Notes: generated by a model from the letters alone, not told the origin. A stretch of DNA of 64,000 nt from Fragum whitleyi (GCA_948146395.1 OX411543.1:72468948-72532947), one strand, 5' to 3'; positions 11,755-29,729 are shown, numbered from the stretch's first letter. Numbers and translations are program-made.

Positions 11755-11830
11755 GTCTTTAACTTGAGGTGAATTTCCTCTAAGCAATCATATAAATTAT
11801 TGTTTAGAGGAAATTCATCTCAAATTAGGG
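11755..11830. repeat. Inverted repeat hairpin
   Basis: TAACTTGAGGTGAATTTCCT and its near complement GAGGAAATTCATCTCAAATT are separated by about 30 nt. It is intergenic and non-coding. Confidence 0.55.
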
Positions 11831-11929
11831 AAGAAGTGTAGAATCCTGAATGATGGCCAGGGAGGACAAGAAAATTTTCTGTTTTGGCATGTAGTATTGA
11901 CAAAAAGCAGTATGCACATATTGATGGCT

Positions 11930-12005
11930 AAGACTCAGTACAAAACAGTTGTAACTCCCTATAAACATATAGGGAGTTACAAACTGTTTTGAGCTGAGCC
12001 ATAGA
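11930..12005. repeat. Hairpin family F, best copy (pre-miRNA-sized)
   Basis: GACTCAGTACAAAACAGTTG then TAACTCCCTAT, a short AAAC loop, ATAGGGAGTTAC, and AAACTGTTTTGAGCTGAGCC: a nearly perfect stem of about 33 bp. Related hairpins lie at 29840-29912, 48580-48655 and 58690-58775. Because it is multi-copy, a MITE origin is more likely than a microRNA gene. Confidence 0.65.
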
Positions 12006-12299
12006 ATAATGTGCAGTCAGATTTTTCTCTGCACCCCTGTCAGTACTTTATGAATTGTTGTACAATCTTCAATTTTGGAAAAAATAGTCACTTACAATTG
12101 GGCATTCCAGTACTATCAGTCCTTTGAATTCAATGTAATTCTACTCAGCATGTAAAGTATCAACCTTTGGATGAAGGAATGCTGAAGAAAAGACTGTATG
12201 TGACTATGTGAAGAACACAGTAAAACTTTTATAGTGCAACAACTCAGGGGTTCGCAGAAAAGTGGTTGTTTATGAAAATGGTCATTTTATAAACATCTT

Positions 12300-12555
12300 T
12301 GGCCACCGATATAGCCCAGCTGGTAGCACATCAGACTGTCCCGGGTTCGATCCCAGATGGCGGCACTCTTTCTTACCGACTATTTGTCTGCCACTAATTG
12401 GTTGATAAACTCAGATAGCAGCTGGAGGCTAGGAAAGGATTTAGTGGTACATGTAGTACTGGTGAGAGAAATGCTAGGAATCCATTTTTAGGTGCTCCAG
12501 CCGCCACATATGACTGAAAGAATGATACAAGCAGCATTAAACCACATTCAAGCAG
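12300..12555 (+). repeat. tRNA-derived SINE, full-length
   Basis: The 5' head has RNA polymerase III promoter-like boxes: an A-box-like ATAGCCCAGCTGGTAGCACA and a B-box GGGTTCGATCCCA. The body follows (TTGGTTGATAAACTCAGATA, AGCAGCTGGAGGCTAGGAAA, AGGTGCTCCAGCCGCC) with a 3' end resembling GCAGCATTAAACCACATTCA. Six further copies in the window are listed. SINEs of this make are transcribed by Pol III and mobilised by a partner LINE. Confidence 0.85.
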
Positions 12556-12854
12556 TAAACAATTTAAAAAATAATACATATCTTTGTAATAAATAAGGGG
12601 GATAGCTCTGATCACATTTTGAAAAGAAAACATTGTTCATTATAATATTCAGTGAATACTATGATGCTGGAAAAGATACTGATTGTCCCAATAAATTTAT
12701 CATGATGATTTTCAACAATAAAGGATTTAGTTAGGATCATCTCAAGATCAAGTTCGTCCACCTTTAAGAAAGAATTTGCTTTTGTAATGGTGTTGTCAGT
12801 AATGCTTGCAAAGGCGAAGTGTTGATAGAGGTGGGTGCTTGAGCGCAGCCTCTT

Positions 12855-13926
12855 TTTTAGCTCAAGTGCTCAAGGTGAGCTATTGTGATCATTACAATGT
12901 CCGTCGTCAGTCGTCCATTGTGCGTCGACCACAATTTCTTTAAACATCTTCTCCTCCTAAACCAGTGGGCCAATCTTGATGAAACTTGGCAGGGATGTTC
13001 CTTGGGTCAAGCTCTACCAAAGTTGTTCAAATAAATGAAATACACCCTTAACTTTTCCTTTACCCTTAACAAAAAGGGTGAAAATAGGAATATTTTCAAA
13101 AATCTTCTTCTCTGAAATCAGACGGCAGGCAGCTTTCATATTTGTTATGTAGCATCATCTAGTGGACCTCTACCTAGTTTGTTCATATCAAAACCCTGGG
13201 GTCATATTTGGGCTCCACCGAGGTGCAACCCTTTTTACATAGAATCAAAGAGCCAAAATCTTTAAAAATCTTCTCTGAAACCAAAAGGCATGCAGCTTTC
13301 ATATTTGGAATGTAGCATCATCTAGTAAACCTTTTCCAAGTTTGTTCATATCAAGACCCTGGGGTCATATTTAGGCTTTGCCCGGGCTCATCCCGTTTGG
13401 CTCTTCTGAGCACGAAGGGTAAAAAAAGGGAAAATCTTCAAAAACAATTTTCTCTGAAACCAGAAGGTAGACAGCTTTCATATTTGGTATGTAGAATCAT
13501 CTAGCGGACCTCTAGCATGTTTGTTCAAATCAAGATCCTGGGGTCATATTTGGGCTCCACCTGGGCGCATTCCTTTTAACACCTCTGAGCACGATGGGTG
13601 AAAATAAAATAATCTTCAGAAATCTTCTCTTAAACCAGAAGGCAGACAGCTTTCATAGTTAGTATGTAGCATCATCTAGTGGACCTCTACCAAGTTTGTT
13701 CGTATCAAGACCCTGGGGTCACTTTTTGGCTCCACTCGGGTGCATCCCTTTTTACATCAAAGAGCGAAAAGGCATATCCTTCTTCCTCTTGGCTGAAAAT
13801 ATTCCATGATATTAATATTATGTAGAAATTATCTCTTTGATTAAATCTGCTTATTTAATTTATGTGATGTCCCAGGGATCAGAGAGACTCGGATGAGCGA
13901 TCTAGGACCATCATGGTCCTCTTGTT
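12855..13926 (+). mobile_element. Tandem-array transposable element with ~180 bp units
   Basis: The left end has a self-complementary head (GCTCAAGTGCTCAAGGTGAG) then TATTGTGATCA and CGTCGTCAGTCGTCC. Four core units each contain GGCAGACAGCTTTCATA-type and CCCTGGGGTCATATTTGGGC-type blocks, spaced about 180 bp (near 13130, 13290, 13470 and 13650). The right end is a palindrome, AGGACCATCATGGTCCT, followed by CTTGTT. There is no ORF of note. The element at 56485-57833 has the same end motifs in the opposite orientation, so both belong to one structural class. Confidence 0.75.
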
Positions 13927-14654
13927 ATCTGTTTAAAATGTCCTTAATAAATTCGGTATTCAATGACGACCTATTCAATATCCTCTTTATGTTAACTAAA
14001 ATCTATTTACATCCATGTGTCGTAGACATTTTACCATGAGATTCATAAAATTGAAAAACAAATCAAGAGCATTTTGACCTTTAATCTTCATGAGAGCGAG
14101 CAAACCCTAGCGTAATGTCCCAGGGTCGATTAATGTAGTTCACGAGACCACCAAGGATGGCAAGAGTCGCCTACGGTCGTATCGTATTTATGCCAAAAAT
14201 AACTTCCAAACAGAAACCTTGCACTTCTCATATTATAACATTTATTTGACGTCATCTAATAAAAGGAATTCTCGGAAATTTCTCCGTTAACGGACAAACT
14301 TTGATGGCCTTTTTGTTTATTGATATCTATTTTAAAGAAGATGCCATTGTGATTAGTTTATTTCTCGCACAAGCATTACATGTAAGAATTCTCCCACCAA
14401 CCATTGATAATTTTGTAATAAGGAAAATAGCCTACACTTTCGGAAAATAATTCGGTGTTATATATATTTTTCGCGCTCATGTTAATAGGAATGCATGATA
14501 TTGACAGATACATGCATAAATACACGATTTCGTAAAACACCAAATGGCAAATTTATCACTCAACGTCTTCACTTTTCATCTCTTGAAATATTATTCCAAC
14601 TTGGCGGCGGATATTTCTACATGAGTTTTGAATTTTGTTGCAGAATATCTGAAA

Positions 14655-15070
14655 TATCGTGGTCCTGTGTCCGTCGTTAGTGTGTCCGTCCGTTTACGTT
14701 TTCTTTAAACATCTTCTACAAAACTACTGAGCAGAATTCATTCAAATTTCAAAGACATTATCCTTGAGATATGCTTTTTCAGATTTCTTCGTTAAATTCT
14801 TATCGGACGGATAACATGGGTGCCATGGGCTGCCGCGTCACCGAAAAATGGTCCCATATGATGAAATATAAAAAAAGTATTCTTCTCTGATCCTACTGGT
14901 CAGAATTCAACCAAACTTAACAGAAATGGTGCTTAGGATATTCTCTTTCAGATTTCTTCGTTAAATTTCAATCGGGCAGCTAACATTGCTAATGGGCTGT
15001 CGCATCACGGAAAGAAGATATCCCATATGATGAAAAATTGAAATAATCTTCATCTCCGAAACTACTCAGC
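14655..15070 (+). repeat. Degenerate relative of the tandem-array elements
   Basis: GTGGTCCTGTGTCCGTCGTT is followed by TTTCTTTAAACATCTTCTAC and two loosely similar units, each with AGATTTCTTCGTTAAATT (near 14780 and 14952). The second unit is followed by CATATGATGAAAAATTGAAA. The palindromic ends seen in better copies cannot be identified. Confidence 0.45.
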
Positions 15071-15275
15071 TTTCTGTCTTTTGGTTGTGATATAATGTTT
15101 CGTCATGCAAAAGGGGGCCTTTGTGATTCAATATTTCATTTTATCGCACTTTGTACATTTGTTCAAAACCCCTTTACATAATTCCTGGATTCACCAAAAC
15201 GTTCAAGAGGCTGTCTTTGAAACGAGCTGATTTAATCGAGTCTAGAGTCTAGCAAAGAAACAGTAAGCCACAATC

Positions 15276-15523
15276 TTAACCCTTGTCATGCTGAATGAAT
15301 TTTGGCTAAAAATTTGCATCAAAATCAAAGGGCTAAAAAACACTGAAAGTTCCAATTGTAGGTCAATTTTTATTTGAAAAACTAAATCTATTGACAATTC
15401 TGGTTTGAAAGTGAGAAACAGGTGGTGTAGACTAACATCAGACTGCACATATGTGCAGGCTGGTGTTTGTCTATAGCTCCTACCAAAGCAGGAATATTCC
15501 GGGTTCAGCATGACAAGGGTTAA
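15276..15523 (+). repeat. MITE family B, copy 2 (248 bp)
   Basis: Ends TTAACCCTTGTCATGCTGAA and TTCAGCATGACAAGGGTTAA are exact inverted repeats of 20 nt, the cleanest pair in the window. The interior matches copy 1 throughout. The minus-strand frame at 15242-15568 is a by-product of this repeat. Confidence 0.9.
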
Positions 15524-15618
15524 TGTCCAGAAGACAATCCAAAAACTATTTCTTAACATAGACAACAACTGTGTGTTTTATCAAAGCCCATTTTCTCAAT
15601 ACCAGAACTAAAGAAATA

Positions 15619-15843
15619 TGAGCATGTGCGTGACATTTCCAACAATTTTGCGCAAAGCAAAGACTCTGGTAAGTCTGCATCTGCACAGTCTGACCAGAGT
15701 CTTCACCTCACGTTGATAAATAAGGTCTCAAAGTACTTGCAGATATTTAGGCAATCTTCTAATTCCTATGTAGCTGTCTAGGCTATTAAATGTTTTCAGA
15801 TCACGCACATGTCAAATTGTTGGAAATTTCACGCGAAGGCTCA
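15619..15843. repeat. MITE family C, copy 4
   Basis: TGAGCATGTGCGTGACATTT at the left and AAATTGTTGGAAATTTCACG followed by CGAAGGCTCA at the right, with the central palindrome CAGACTCTGG-type arms (AGACTCTGGTAAGTCTGC / GTCTGACCAGAGTCT). Confidence 0.75.
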
Positions 15844-16675
15844 TATATCGTAAGGCGTAATGCACGGTGATAGGTATCACCATGCCATGGCGTTTACGCT
15901 ATATGTGATTACATTTTGTTTTAAAAGCGTAATTTAAGACCGCAAATTGAAGCGGCACAAAAAGTAACGCTTAAAGCGGACTTTTTTTTACCTTCACTAC
16001 GTTTATATATTTAAGTTTTGAATAAATGAAAAAATAACGACAAAAAATAGAAAAGAAAGAAGATGGTGCAATGGAAGTTATATAATGTGAAATCGAACCC
16101 GACGGAATAAGATTTGTGTCGATAACTCAATATTCGAAAGCGCGCGATGGAGACGGAATATTTTAAGAAAGTACGGCGAAAAGGCACGAGGGCTGTCAAA
16201 AAGTTTCGGGAAATTCCGTAATCTATTTATTTTAAGACGATTTATAATAATATTTCATGTAACGGTAGCCGAACTCATATTCTAATAGATTGGTTTGACA
16301 AAAAAATAATATCGCGTTATTTATAATCACTATAGTAAAGTCAGGTCGACGTAAGTGGGACACTTAAATGAAAACATAAACGGTCGCCTCTTGGACACGG
16401 TAAGAACAAGTTATCTAATTAACTAAACGTAATGTATTCAGTTTTTAATTCCAAACAGAGGGAAATTAAATGAATGAGTGAATGGAAGAATATATAAATA
16501 TTACATGAAACAAAAAAAAAAAAAAAACAAAACAAAAGGACCAACAAATAGAAGTGCGATGACAGAATTTCAGTCATGGGCATTGTCTTATTATTGTGAA
16601 CATGTATTTCGAAATCGTAACGTCGAACGCTCGAAGACCATATGAGAAGGGGGTCGTGAAAAAACGACGGAGAAT

Positions 16676-17069
<394 letters not shown>

Positions 17070-17099
17070 ACAGAAGTATCGACGATTTTCTGAAATTGT

Positions 17100-18195
17100 T
17101 GCGTTACGTGATTCCCCGCCGTGAAAAAAAAACTCGGACAGCTAAGGAAAGGTAAGAATAAAGGATAAAAAAATGTGTCATTATTTCAACCAACAATACG
17201 TTATTTGTAGTTGATAGGGGGTAATTTGGAGGGATGTAGACATAGTAAAATATAATCTTGAATCCTTTTTTGACCGTTATTCCGAATTGCTCGTTTCACA
17301 TCGTGTCCTTACCCTGAAAAAAGGCATTGTTTAAAATTTATTAACTCATAAAACAGTTAATGTTGATCTGTTATGTATTCATATAAACAAAATATGGACA
17401 TACATTGTACTACATACATAATAAAAGAATGACAACACCAACTTTGTCAGTTCGTGGAAATTTATTACTCACACCTTTAAGTGAATTGATCATATGATAT
17501 TTCAGATTATCTACGCAGAAGAATTCTTTAAAAATCCTTGAATAGCGCATACACTGCCTGAAAACGGTGTATTGACGATACGTTTAGATTTTGGGTGTCC
17601 GGGATAGTTAATAGCCATTTGAAGACCTAGGTAATATGGAACGTTGCACTCGTTCATTTCAGATAAGTCACAAGTTCGCCCATTTTGCTATGATTTGTAT
17701 GGTTTTGCGAAATTTCTAAGGATTTTAGGGTCATTTGTAAAATCAATGACTATTTTTTAGTAAAAAAATAAACTTTCGGCTTTTTTTTAAACTTGTTGTT
17801 GTTTACATGTAACAGAGAGTCTCAGATTTCTATACAATTTAGAAAATAATTGTAGACCGATTTTTACAGTCTTCAAAGATACAAATCTATCAAAATACCA
17901 GTGTAGGTTATCCGGAGAATGTTTTAAATTTTACACAAACACATAAGAAAGGCTAAAAGGAAACAGTCTACATTTAAAGCAGTAACTCCGAAAACTCCGG
18001 GGCTTGAGGATATCATCACTTAAACTTTTCTCAGGCTTAACTGACAATTTTCTCAAATTTTGAATTTAAATAAATGTATGAAAATGAAAGATAATATTAA
18101 TAAGTTGTTATTCATAACAACTTATTAATATTATCTATTATCTTTTATGTGAATACACTAAAATGAGTATCTTAACAGAATTACGGCTTTATTCG

Positions 18196-18230
<35 letters not shown>

Positions 18231-19190
18231 GAGAACGAGAAAAGTTTTATAACCTCGGGCCCAGGAGAAAGTACATCCCAGGAGATTACTCTTATGAGCC
18301 TTAGTAGTTAGTCCTTAGATCCCCTTTTTGTTGATGCCGTACAAAACCGGTGTTCGTTTTTCCACTCTAACCCAATTCTGATTAAATTTCCCCGATATTA
18401 ATAAATACGGCCTCAGAGGGGTACGTTTGAACCCAGAACCTCCTTTGGATCCACCACTGAGTCATCCATCGACGGTATTCATGTATACAAGTCCTCACTT
18501 CATGATGATTCGATAAACTAAACCCTATTTATAACTGAATTACTTTTTTTCCAAACGACCATTTACGTACATTGTCACGCGGGAGTGTGATAAAAGATAT
18601 ACCGTGCAAATCATGATTGGACTAATTATTTATTCGGAAAAAATTGAAAATATAGGTTAAGAAAAAAGTCAAGGATCATACATGTACTTGCAATTATTCA
18701 TCGAATTTGTCTCTCACTCGAATTGATTGTCCTAAGTAGCCTATAACGGTTCGAGAATGAGCAAGTGTGTCTGGATAACCCTTGAATATGTAAAGGAAAT
18801 AAGATGAACTTGAATTGACAGTTAATGCAAGTAAGACAATGTAGGGAAAGTAATAAAATACCACGATGGTCACGGTTTCAACTTAAAATTGGCTCCTTTT
18901 TATTAAGACTGAACTAAGCCTACTATTTGTGTATTTGTGGTAAAATAAATTGGATTCCGATATTTATATGCTTTGGATTTCAACTAGTATGGTGTTTCAA
19001 CTAGCCTCGTATGTCTCGTATACGGGGCTAGTTGATACACTGATGGGCTTGCAAAATAAGTCACGGAATATCTTTGTTCAAAACTAGATCATAATGATCT
19101 TAAAGATCCATGACATAGATGCACAATTTTTCCTCCAAACAAAAAACAAATCATTTCAAATCCAATTAGGGACATTAAAAACGGTTAAGT
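17100..19190. other. Intergenic stretch, no gene seen
   Basis: AT-rich with no convincing exon. It contains a perfect hairpin at about 18089-18134 (GATAATATTAATAAGTTGTT and AACAACTTATTAATATTATC around a short loop) and a T homopolymer of about 30 at 18198-18228. Nothing else is identifiable. Confidence 0.5.
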
Positions 19191-19325
19191 GCATGGGCGT
19201 AGACACGGGTGCGGCAGGTGCGGCATTCGCCGCACCAATAATTGCCGTAGATGCGGCATGCCGCACCAATAATTGCCGTAGTCTACTACTAGATGCGGCA
19301 TGCCGCTACAATAAAACTGGATTAT
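19190..19325. repeat. GC-rich short repeat resembling a DNA-transposon end
   Basis: GGTGCGGCAGGTGCGGCATT, then two copies of CCGCACCAATAATTGCCGTA (19233 and 19260) and two ATGCGGCATGCCGC palindromes. A related TTTTGCCGCACCAATGT block occurs at about 22424-22440, on the other side of the large inverted repeat, next to a CCGGGGGGCATGCCCCCGG palindrome. The pair may mark the ends of one element of about 3.2 kb. Confidence 0.45.
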
Positions 19326-19520
19326 GTTGACCGCTAAATGACTGAAAATGTATGTGAGCATATAACGGAAGAATAAAACGTTTATAAAACATGATGTCTT
19401 ATAGTTCTTTTAATCCACCAGACACAACGAAATGCCAGCATCCTGGGATGACTCGTCAATAATCTAAACTTCCAAGCGTCTGTAGAGTGGTAATTCTGTT
19501 TACTTCCGTTTTCTGTTGAT

Positions 19521-22076
19521 CACTGTATGGAAACACTGTACGGTAGTTTGCAACGGTATATTCAAAATGGCGGATAGGCGTTCGTGAAAAAGTAAGTGTT
19601 CTTTATTTTTGTTCGATATTACTATAATCTGTCATCCAATAGCATAACGACAACATATACGTAATCAGTTTTGAATACATCATCCATCGTACCTAATGAT
19701 TAAACGTCCTGTAGCACCGTCTGTGTGTAATACAGCTTCAAACATTGTGTTTTGATGACATTTAAAATTGAAGCGCAAAACGAAAGTAGAAATGGCCATA
19801 TTTTCCCTAAAATGACCGCACCAGCAAAATCAAATGTGGCGGTGGATGGGGACAAGATATCTCCCTAAATATGACCCAAAATGTATTGGATCTAGCCCCT
19901 TGTCTCGGAAATATAGACACTTGAAAATTCCGATGGTGTACGCTTCAGTTAAAACAGAAACTAAATCGCTGTACAGTGCGGTATATGGATATATTTGTAC
20001 TCACCGGTTTAAATTTCGAATGAAAATCTGTACGCAACGGTTTATATAAATCATCATGTGAAAATCTTTCAACGGATGAAATAGCACGAAAAGGTGAAAG
20101 GTGACTTTGATACTATTTAATCTTAGTTAATACTGCAGAAAGACGAATATGTTCTTTTTCTTATTTTATTTTGTTTTGCCTGAAAATGAAGAAACCCGTC
20201 GAAAGAGTAATTAAACACAGTTTTAAATCTAATCTAATGTTTCTATTTAATTCTCCTGTTCTTCCTCAATAATTTTGTAAGACCCTGTACACATCGTTAA
20301 GATTAAAGCGCTTAACAAAGGCATAAAACTTATCAGTATTTCAGACATTCTTCTCGATGATATAATAAGACTAAAAAATGTTAAATGCGGCTAGAAATAC
20401 GGTGAAATATGAAGCAAAATCGCTATTTGTTGGGCTATATAAAATTTTCTTTGGCTCACTGGTTAGGGTGTAAGTTGCTTGTTTTGTAATTTCATATTCT
20501 TAGGGGCGAATTTATGAGCTATCTTTTGCTTCAACGGGGGTGCTTTTAACGATGTCACGTGACAGTCAATATCGCGGGTAAGGCATGTGAAATCGATCAT
20601 TGTTAATTGTGCTTTCGAACTTTATGAAAGAAATGGTTGCGTTTTTAACTGTATTAATTCAATTCGAAAAACAAAAAAGCCGATGCACAACAATTTGACG
20701 AAATACTAATCTCCCCTATGAGTGCGATAAATCAATTGTCCAAATAACTTTGGAAGATTGGAAGGACGGAAAGACACGCAGCTTGGCAACTATATGCTTC
20801 CATGAATTTTCTCTAAACATTTAAAATTTCTTTTTAATTAAAAAATGTTGTGGAAGGAAATTACAAGATATTTGTCTGAAAGAGATAACTAAAAGAAATA
20901 AAACTATTTTCTTATTCGTATCAGAACTATTGAGTATTAAATAATTTATTTCGATAAGATTTCTTCTAACTGTAAGCTTCTAAAGCTGAAAGTTAAAAAA
21001 ACGTAAGCATTTCGTATGATATCAGAAACAATAATCTAGGTTCAAGCTTATAAAACTGTTTTGATTACTAAACTGAAACTTTCTATGACATAGAATTAAG
21101 TAGATACATAACATTAGATTTAAAATGGTGTGTAATGATACTCTATCAATTATTTTTCTTTGTTTCAATGCAAAACAAACAAAAAACAACAACAAAAAAG
21201 AATCATAAATTAATATTACATCATCGAGAAGAATGTCTGGAATATACTCCGACATTTTTAAAGTTTGATGCCTTTGTTAAGCGCTTTAATCTTAACGATT
21301 TGTACAGGGTCTTACAAAAATTATTGAGGAAAGACAGAAGAATTAAATAGAAACCTACAATTAGAATTTAAAAATGTGTTAAATGATACACTTTCGACGA
21401 TTTCTTCATTTCCAGGCAAAACAAATAAAAATTAAGAATAAGAATATATTCGTCTTTCTGCAGTATTAACTAAGATTAAATAGTATCAAAGTCACCTTTC
21501 ACCTTTTCGTGCCATTCAACCCGTTGAACGATTTTCACATGGTAATTTATATAAACCGTTGCGTACAGATTTTTCATTCGAAATTTAAACCGGTGAGTAC
21601 AAATATATCCATATACCGCACTGTACAGCGATTTAGTTTCGGTTTTAACTGTAGCTTACACCATCGGAATTTTCAAGTGTCTATATTTCCTAGACAAGGG
21701 GCTAGATCCAATACATTCTGGGTCATATTTAGGGAGATATCTTGTCCCCATCCACCGCCACATTTGATTTTGCCGGTGCGGTCATTTTAAGGAAAATATG
21801 GCCATTTCTACTTTCGTTTTGCGCTTCAATTTTAAATGTCATCAAAACACAATGTTTGAAGCTGTATTACACACGGACGGTGCTATAGGACGTTTAATCA
21901 TTAGGTACGATGGATAATGTATTCAAATCTGATTGCGTAAATGTTGTCATTATCTTACAGGATGATAGATTAAATCAGCATCGAACAAAAATAAAGAACA
22001 CTTACTTTTTCACGAACGCCTATCCGCCATTTTGAATATACTGTTGCAAACTACCGTACAGAGTTTCCATACAGTG
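19521..22076. repeat. Large inverted repeat, ~0.85 kb arms
   Basis: The left arm, about 19521-20362, is matched in reverse complement by the right arm, about 21219-22076, over its whole length with scattered substitutions and small indels. Checkpoints: CACTGTATGGAAACACTGTA (19521) faces its complement ending at 22076; CGGTGGATGGGGACAAGATA (19842) faces TATCTTGTCCCCATCCACCG (21739); TTAAGATTAAAGCGCTTAAC (20299) faces GTTAAGCGCTTTAATCTTAA (21277); CAGACATTCTTCTCGATGAT (20342) faces 21219-21238. The spacer is about 0.86 kb and AT-rich. There is no transposase frame. It could be a foldback-type element or an inverted duplication. Confidence 0.85.
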
Positions 22077-22108
22077 TTGATGTCAAACATGCGATTCCCC
22101 GTGAGTAC

Positions 22109-22111
22109 ATG
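22109..22111 (+). promoter_or_regulatory. ARL3: Candidate ARL3 start codon at an exon 1 donor (tentative)
   Basis: The ARL3 exon at 24386 begins in phase 0 with GGT for Gly2, so exon 1 should end in ATG followed directly by a donor. ATG then GTGAGT at 22109-22117 is the best such junction I found between 11213 and 24386. It sits about 30 bp beyond the right arm of the large inverted repeat. No promoter element could be assigned. The call rests only on splice logic. Confidence 0.35.
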
Positions 22112-22145
22112 GTGAGTTGTTAATGTCATTATCGATTAGTCCTCG

Positions 22146-22300
22146 TACTAGGGTTAACCCTTTCCTGTTTAATCCCTGCTTATAATTACGTGCCTGTGAT
22201 TTTATGATTGAGAAAACATTGTGAAAAAAGAAGAAATTGCTTCTGACAAGCAATTTCTTCCTTTTCCACACTATTTCTTCCCTACTGAAATTGTGATCAA
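22146..22300. repeat. MITE family A, good copy
   Basis: It begins GGGTTAACCCTTTCCTGTTT, then AATCCCTGC, and contains the diagnostic hairpin AAGAAGAAATTGCTTCTGAC / AAGCAATTTCTTCCTTTTCC within AAACATTGTG ... CACACTATTT. The first 150 bp are nearly identical to 41671-41820. This copy lacks the right-hand AGGAAAGGGTTAA end, so it is truncated. Confidence 0.8.
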
Positions 22301-22330
22301 GTATAGTCTAGAATGCACCAAATCGCACCG

Positions 22331-22440
22331 TTTTTTCAAAAATTTTCCGGGGGGCATGCCCCCGGACCCCCCTAGAAGGGCTTCGCGCCTTCGGCGCTCG
22401 CATTCGCTCCTTCGGAGCTCAGTTTTGCCGCACCAATGTA
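22331..22440. repeat. GC-rich palindromic block
   Basis: CCGGGGGGCATGCCCCCGG is a near-perfect palindrome, followed by GAAGGGCTTCGCGCCTTC and GCTCCTTCGGAGCTC palindromes and TTTTGCCGCACCAATGT. The base composition is very unlike the AT-rich surroundings. Sequences of this style are common at ends of animal DNA transposons, but I cannot name the family. Confidence 0.5.
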
Positions 22441-24385
22441 AATAACATGGCTACCCCACTGAAGTGTACTAAATAAACTTGACCAACTAGCCCCGGTCTC
22501 CCCCACCGTGACTGTAACACTCGCTTAGAAGAGCGCGGCATTGCTGACTTGCGCTGTGTTCCAGTGGGCGAGAAAATGTTGCCTACCGTTAAGCTTTTTG
22601 TCACATTCTACATATCGCCTCTATCTTATATATCCTATGTTGGTAGCCTCCTGGGTGCGTTTAAATACAAAATCCTAGATATGCCTATGATGGATATTAG
22701 TTTTTTGTCGATCGGTTACAAGTACGGGTACAGAGAGCCGTAGATTACACACTTTACATTGGGTGCTCTTCAACATTGAAAACAAATTTCGATCACCTGT
22801 TGAATGACGTCACGCGTAGTTACCCGAAGCTTACCCGCTGCTGTCAGAAAATATGGTATTTTGATGGGTTTTCTAGGCCCTTAAAATTTATTTAAGCTCT
22901 AATATCAAAGACTGATTCGATGAACATCAAGTTGATAATAATTATCCGGTCTCACCCTATTTCATGAGGTTCAGGAATGTCCCAAGATTGGGAATGTCTG
23001 CCAGACTCTAAAAGCCGCATTCCTTTGTCGTTTTTTCAAGCAACACAGTAAAACCGGTATTTTTCTTCAAAATGACCATAAACAATACTTTTTTTGATGT
23101 TTATGTAACTAGAGAACATAGCACAAATTTTGTTACTTTCATATTGAAAAATATATTGACAGATAGCTTTCCCACCCCTTCTTCAATGGGGGAGAGGGTA
23201 GCTTAAAAATGGTTAGTTTGTAGTTAGCTCACCTGTCAGCTATATCCAAAATGGGAGTCAGGCAGTATAGATAGATAGCTCAATTTGATCTGTTGATATA
23301 GCACTTAACAATTGGCTTTCCAAACAATTGTGGTTCTAATGTGTTGGTTGGATTCCCAGACTGGCACATTAACAAATCACCTTAAAATTCTAAAAAGCCC
23401 CATGCTGTAAGAAAACGGTTAGCAGTCAACTGGACTCATAGAATAACTCAGCCCAGTCAACTTGGCCCAAAATAAATAGCTTAAAGAAAATTTATGAGAT
23501 ATTTTTTAGCCACTCGCTAAAACTCGCAAGTACCCTAATTTCTAACTCACAAAATCAAATCGGCACTAGCAAATTAAATGACAGTTTATGGGGTTTTTTT
23601 TCTCAATAATCAGGGGTCCCACTGACTTTTAAATTTGGGGGTGAAAACAGTCATTTATAGCAAACTTGTACCCCCTTTACATGAAACAAACATGATTCAA
23701 ATTGGGGGTGAAAACCCCCCATTTGAGGGTTTTTGGGAACCCTGATAATATACACACAGAAGTATTATTATGAAGAAAGTCATTTTACATTTCCTTGAAT
23801 ATAATTTTCAAAACTACTTGTAGCCCAAAAGCTCCATATTGACATCTAATCAGTTGTTTTTATAACAAAGTTGATAATTGATTACATTTGAAATTTTTCA
23901 TGCTAAAAATAATTAACATGCACAAGAGGTAATAATACTAGGTATTGCCATTAACTGCAGGCCTGAAGGACCTGCAGCCTGGTTATATCTACCAGTCCTC
24001 CCTAAAATCCATAAGTCGCAGGGCTTGAGGACTGGTGTTAGTGTCGATCCCTGCCATCAAGTGTGGATAGTAGAAAACCCCTCAAATGTGGAATATATAC
24101 CCTAGATGTCAGAAGCAGAAGGAACACTGCTACAAAAAATTTGATCAATTTGGACAACACTTATGGTTGTACTTCAAAAAATATAATCTGTTCTGTCTTA
24201 AATTATTTCCTAATGAGCAAAGATTATCAATACATGTATGCATCCATGCAGTGTTCAGCACAAAGTCTTTGATTTTAAGACCAGAAAAGCTAATTACTAT
24301 TACATAGCCCTCCCTGATAGACTGATTTGGGAGGGTTATGATAGCCTTGTAAGCTTAATTTGAAACTTTTCATTTTCTTCAACAG
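22441..24385. other. Probable first intron of ARL3, no coding exon seen
   Basis: Between the candidate start codon and exon 2 I see no phase-compatible coding exon. The stretch is AT-rich, with a possible degenerate repeat pair around 23610-23730 (two GGGGGTGAAAAC motifs). The short frames at 22549-22743 and 24063-24307 have no splice or composition support. Confidence 0.4.

Positions 24386-29729
<5,344 letters not shown>

Noticed and set aside
14655..15070. (GTCC)n-rich stretches as simple satellites
   Set aside because: They occur at fixed positions next to palindromic heads of larger elements, so they are part of those elements.
19567..19600. ATGGCGGATAGG followed by GTAAGT, a possible ARL3 exon 1
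   Set aside because: The frame hits TGA before the donor, and the sequence is inside the inverted repeat, where it is duplicated.
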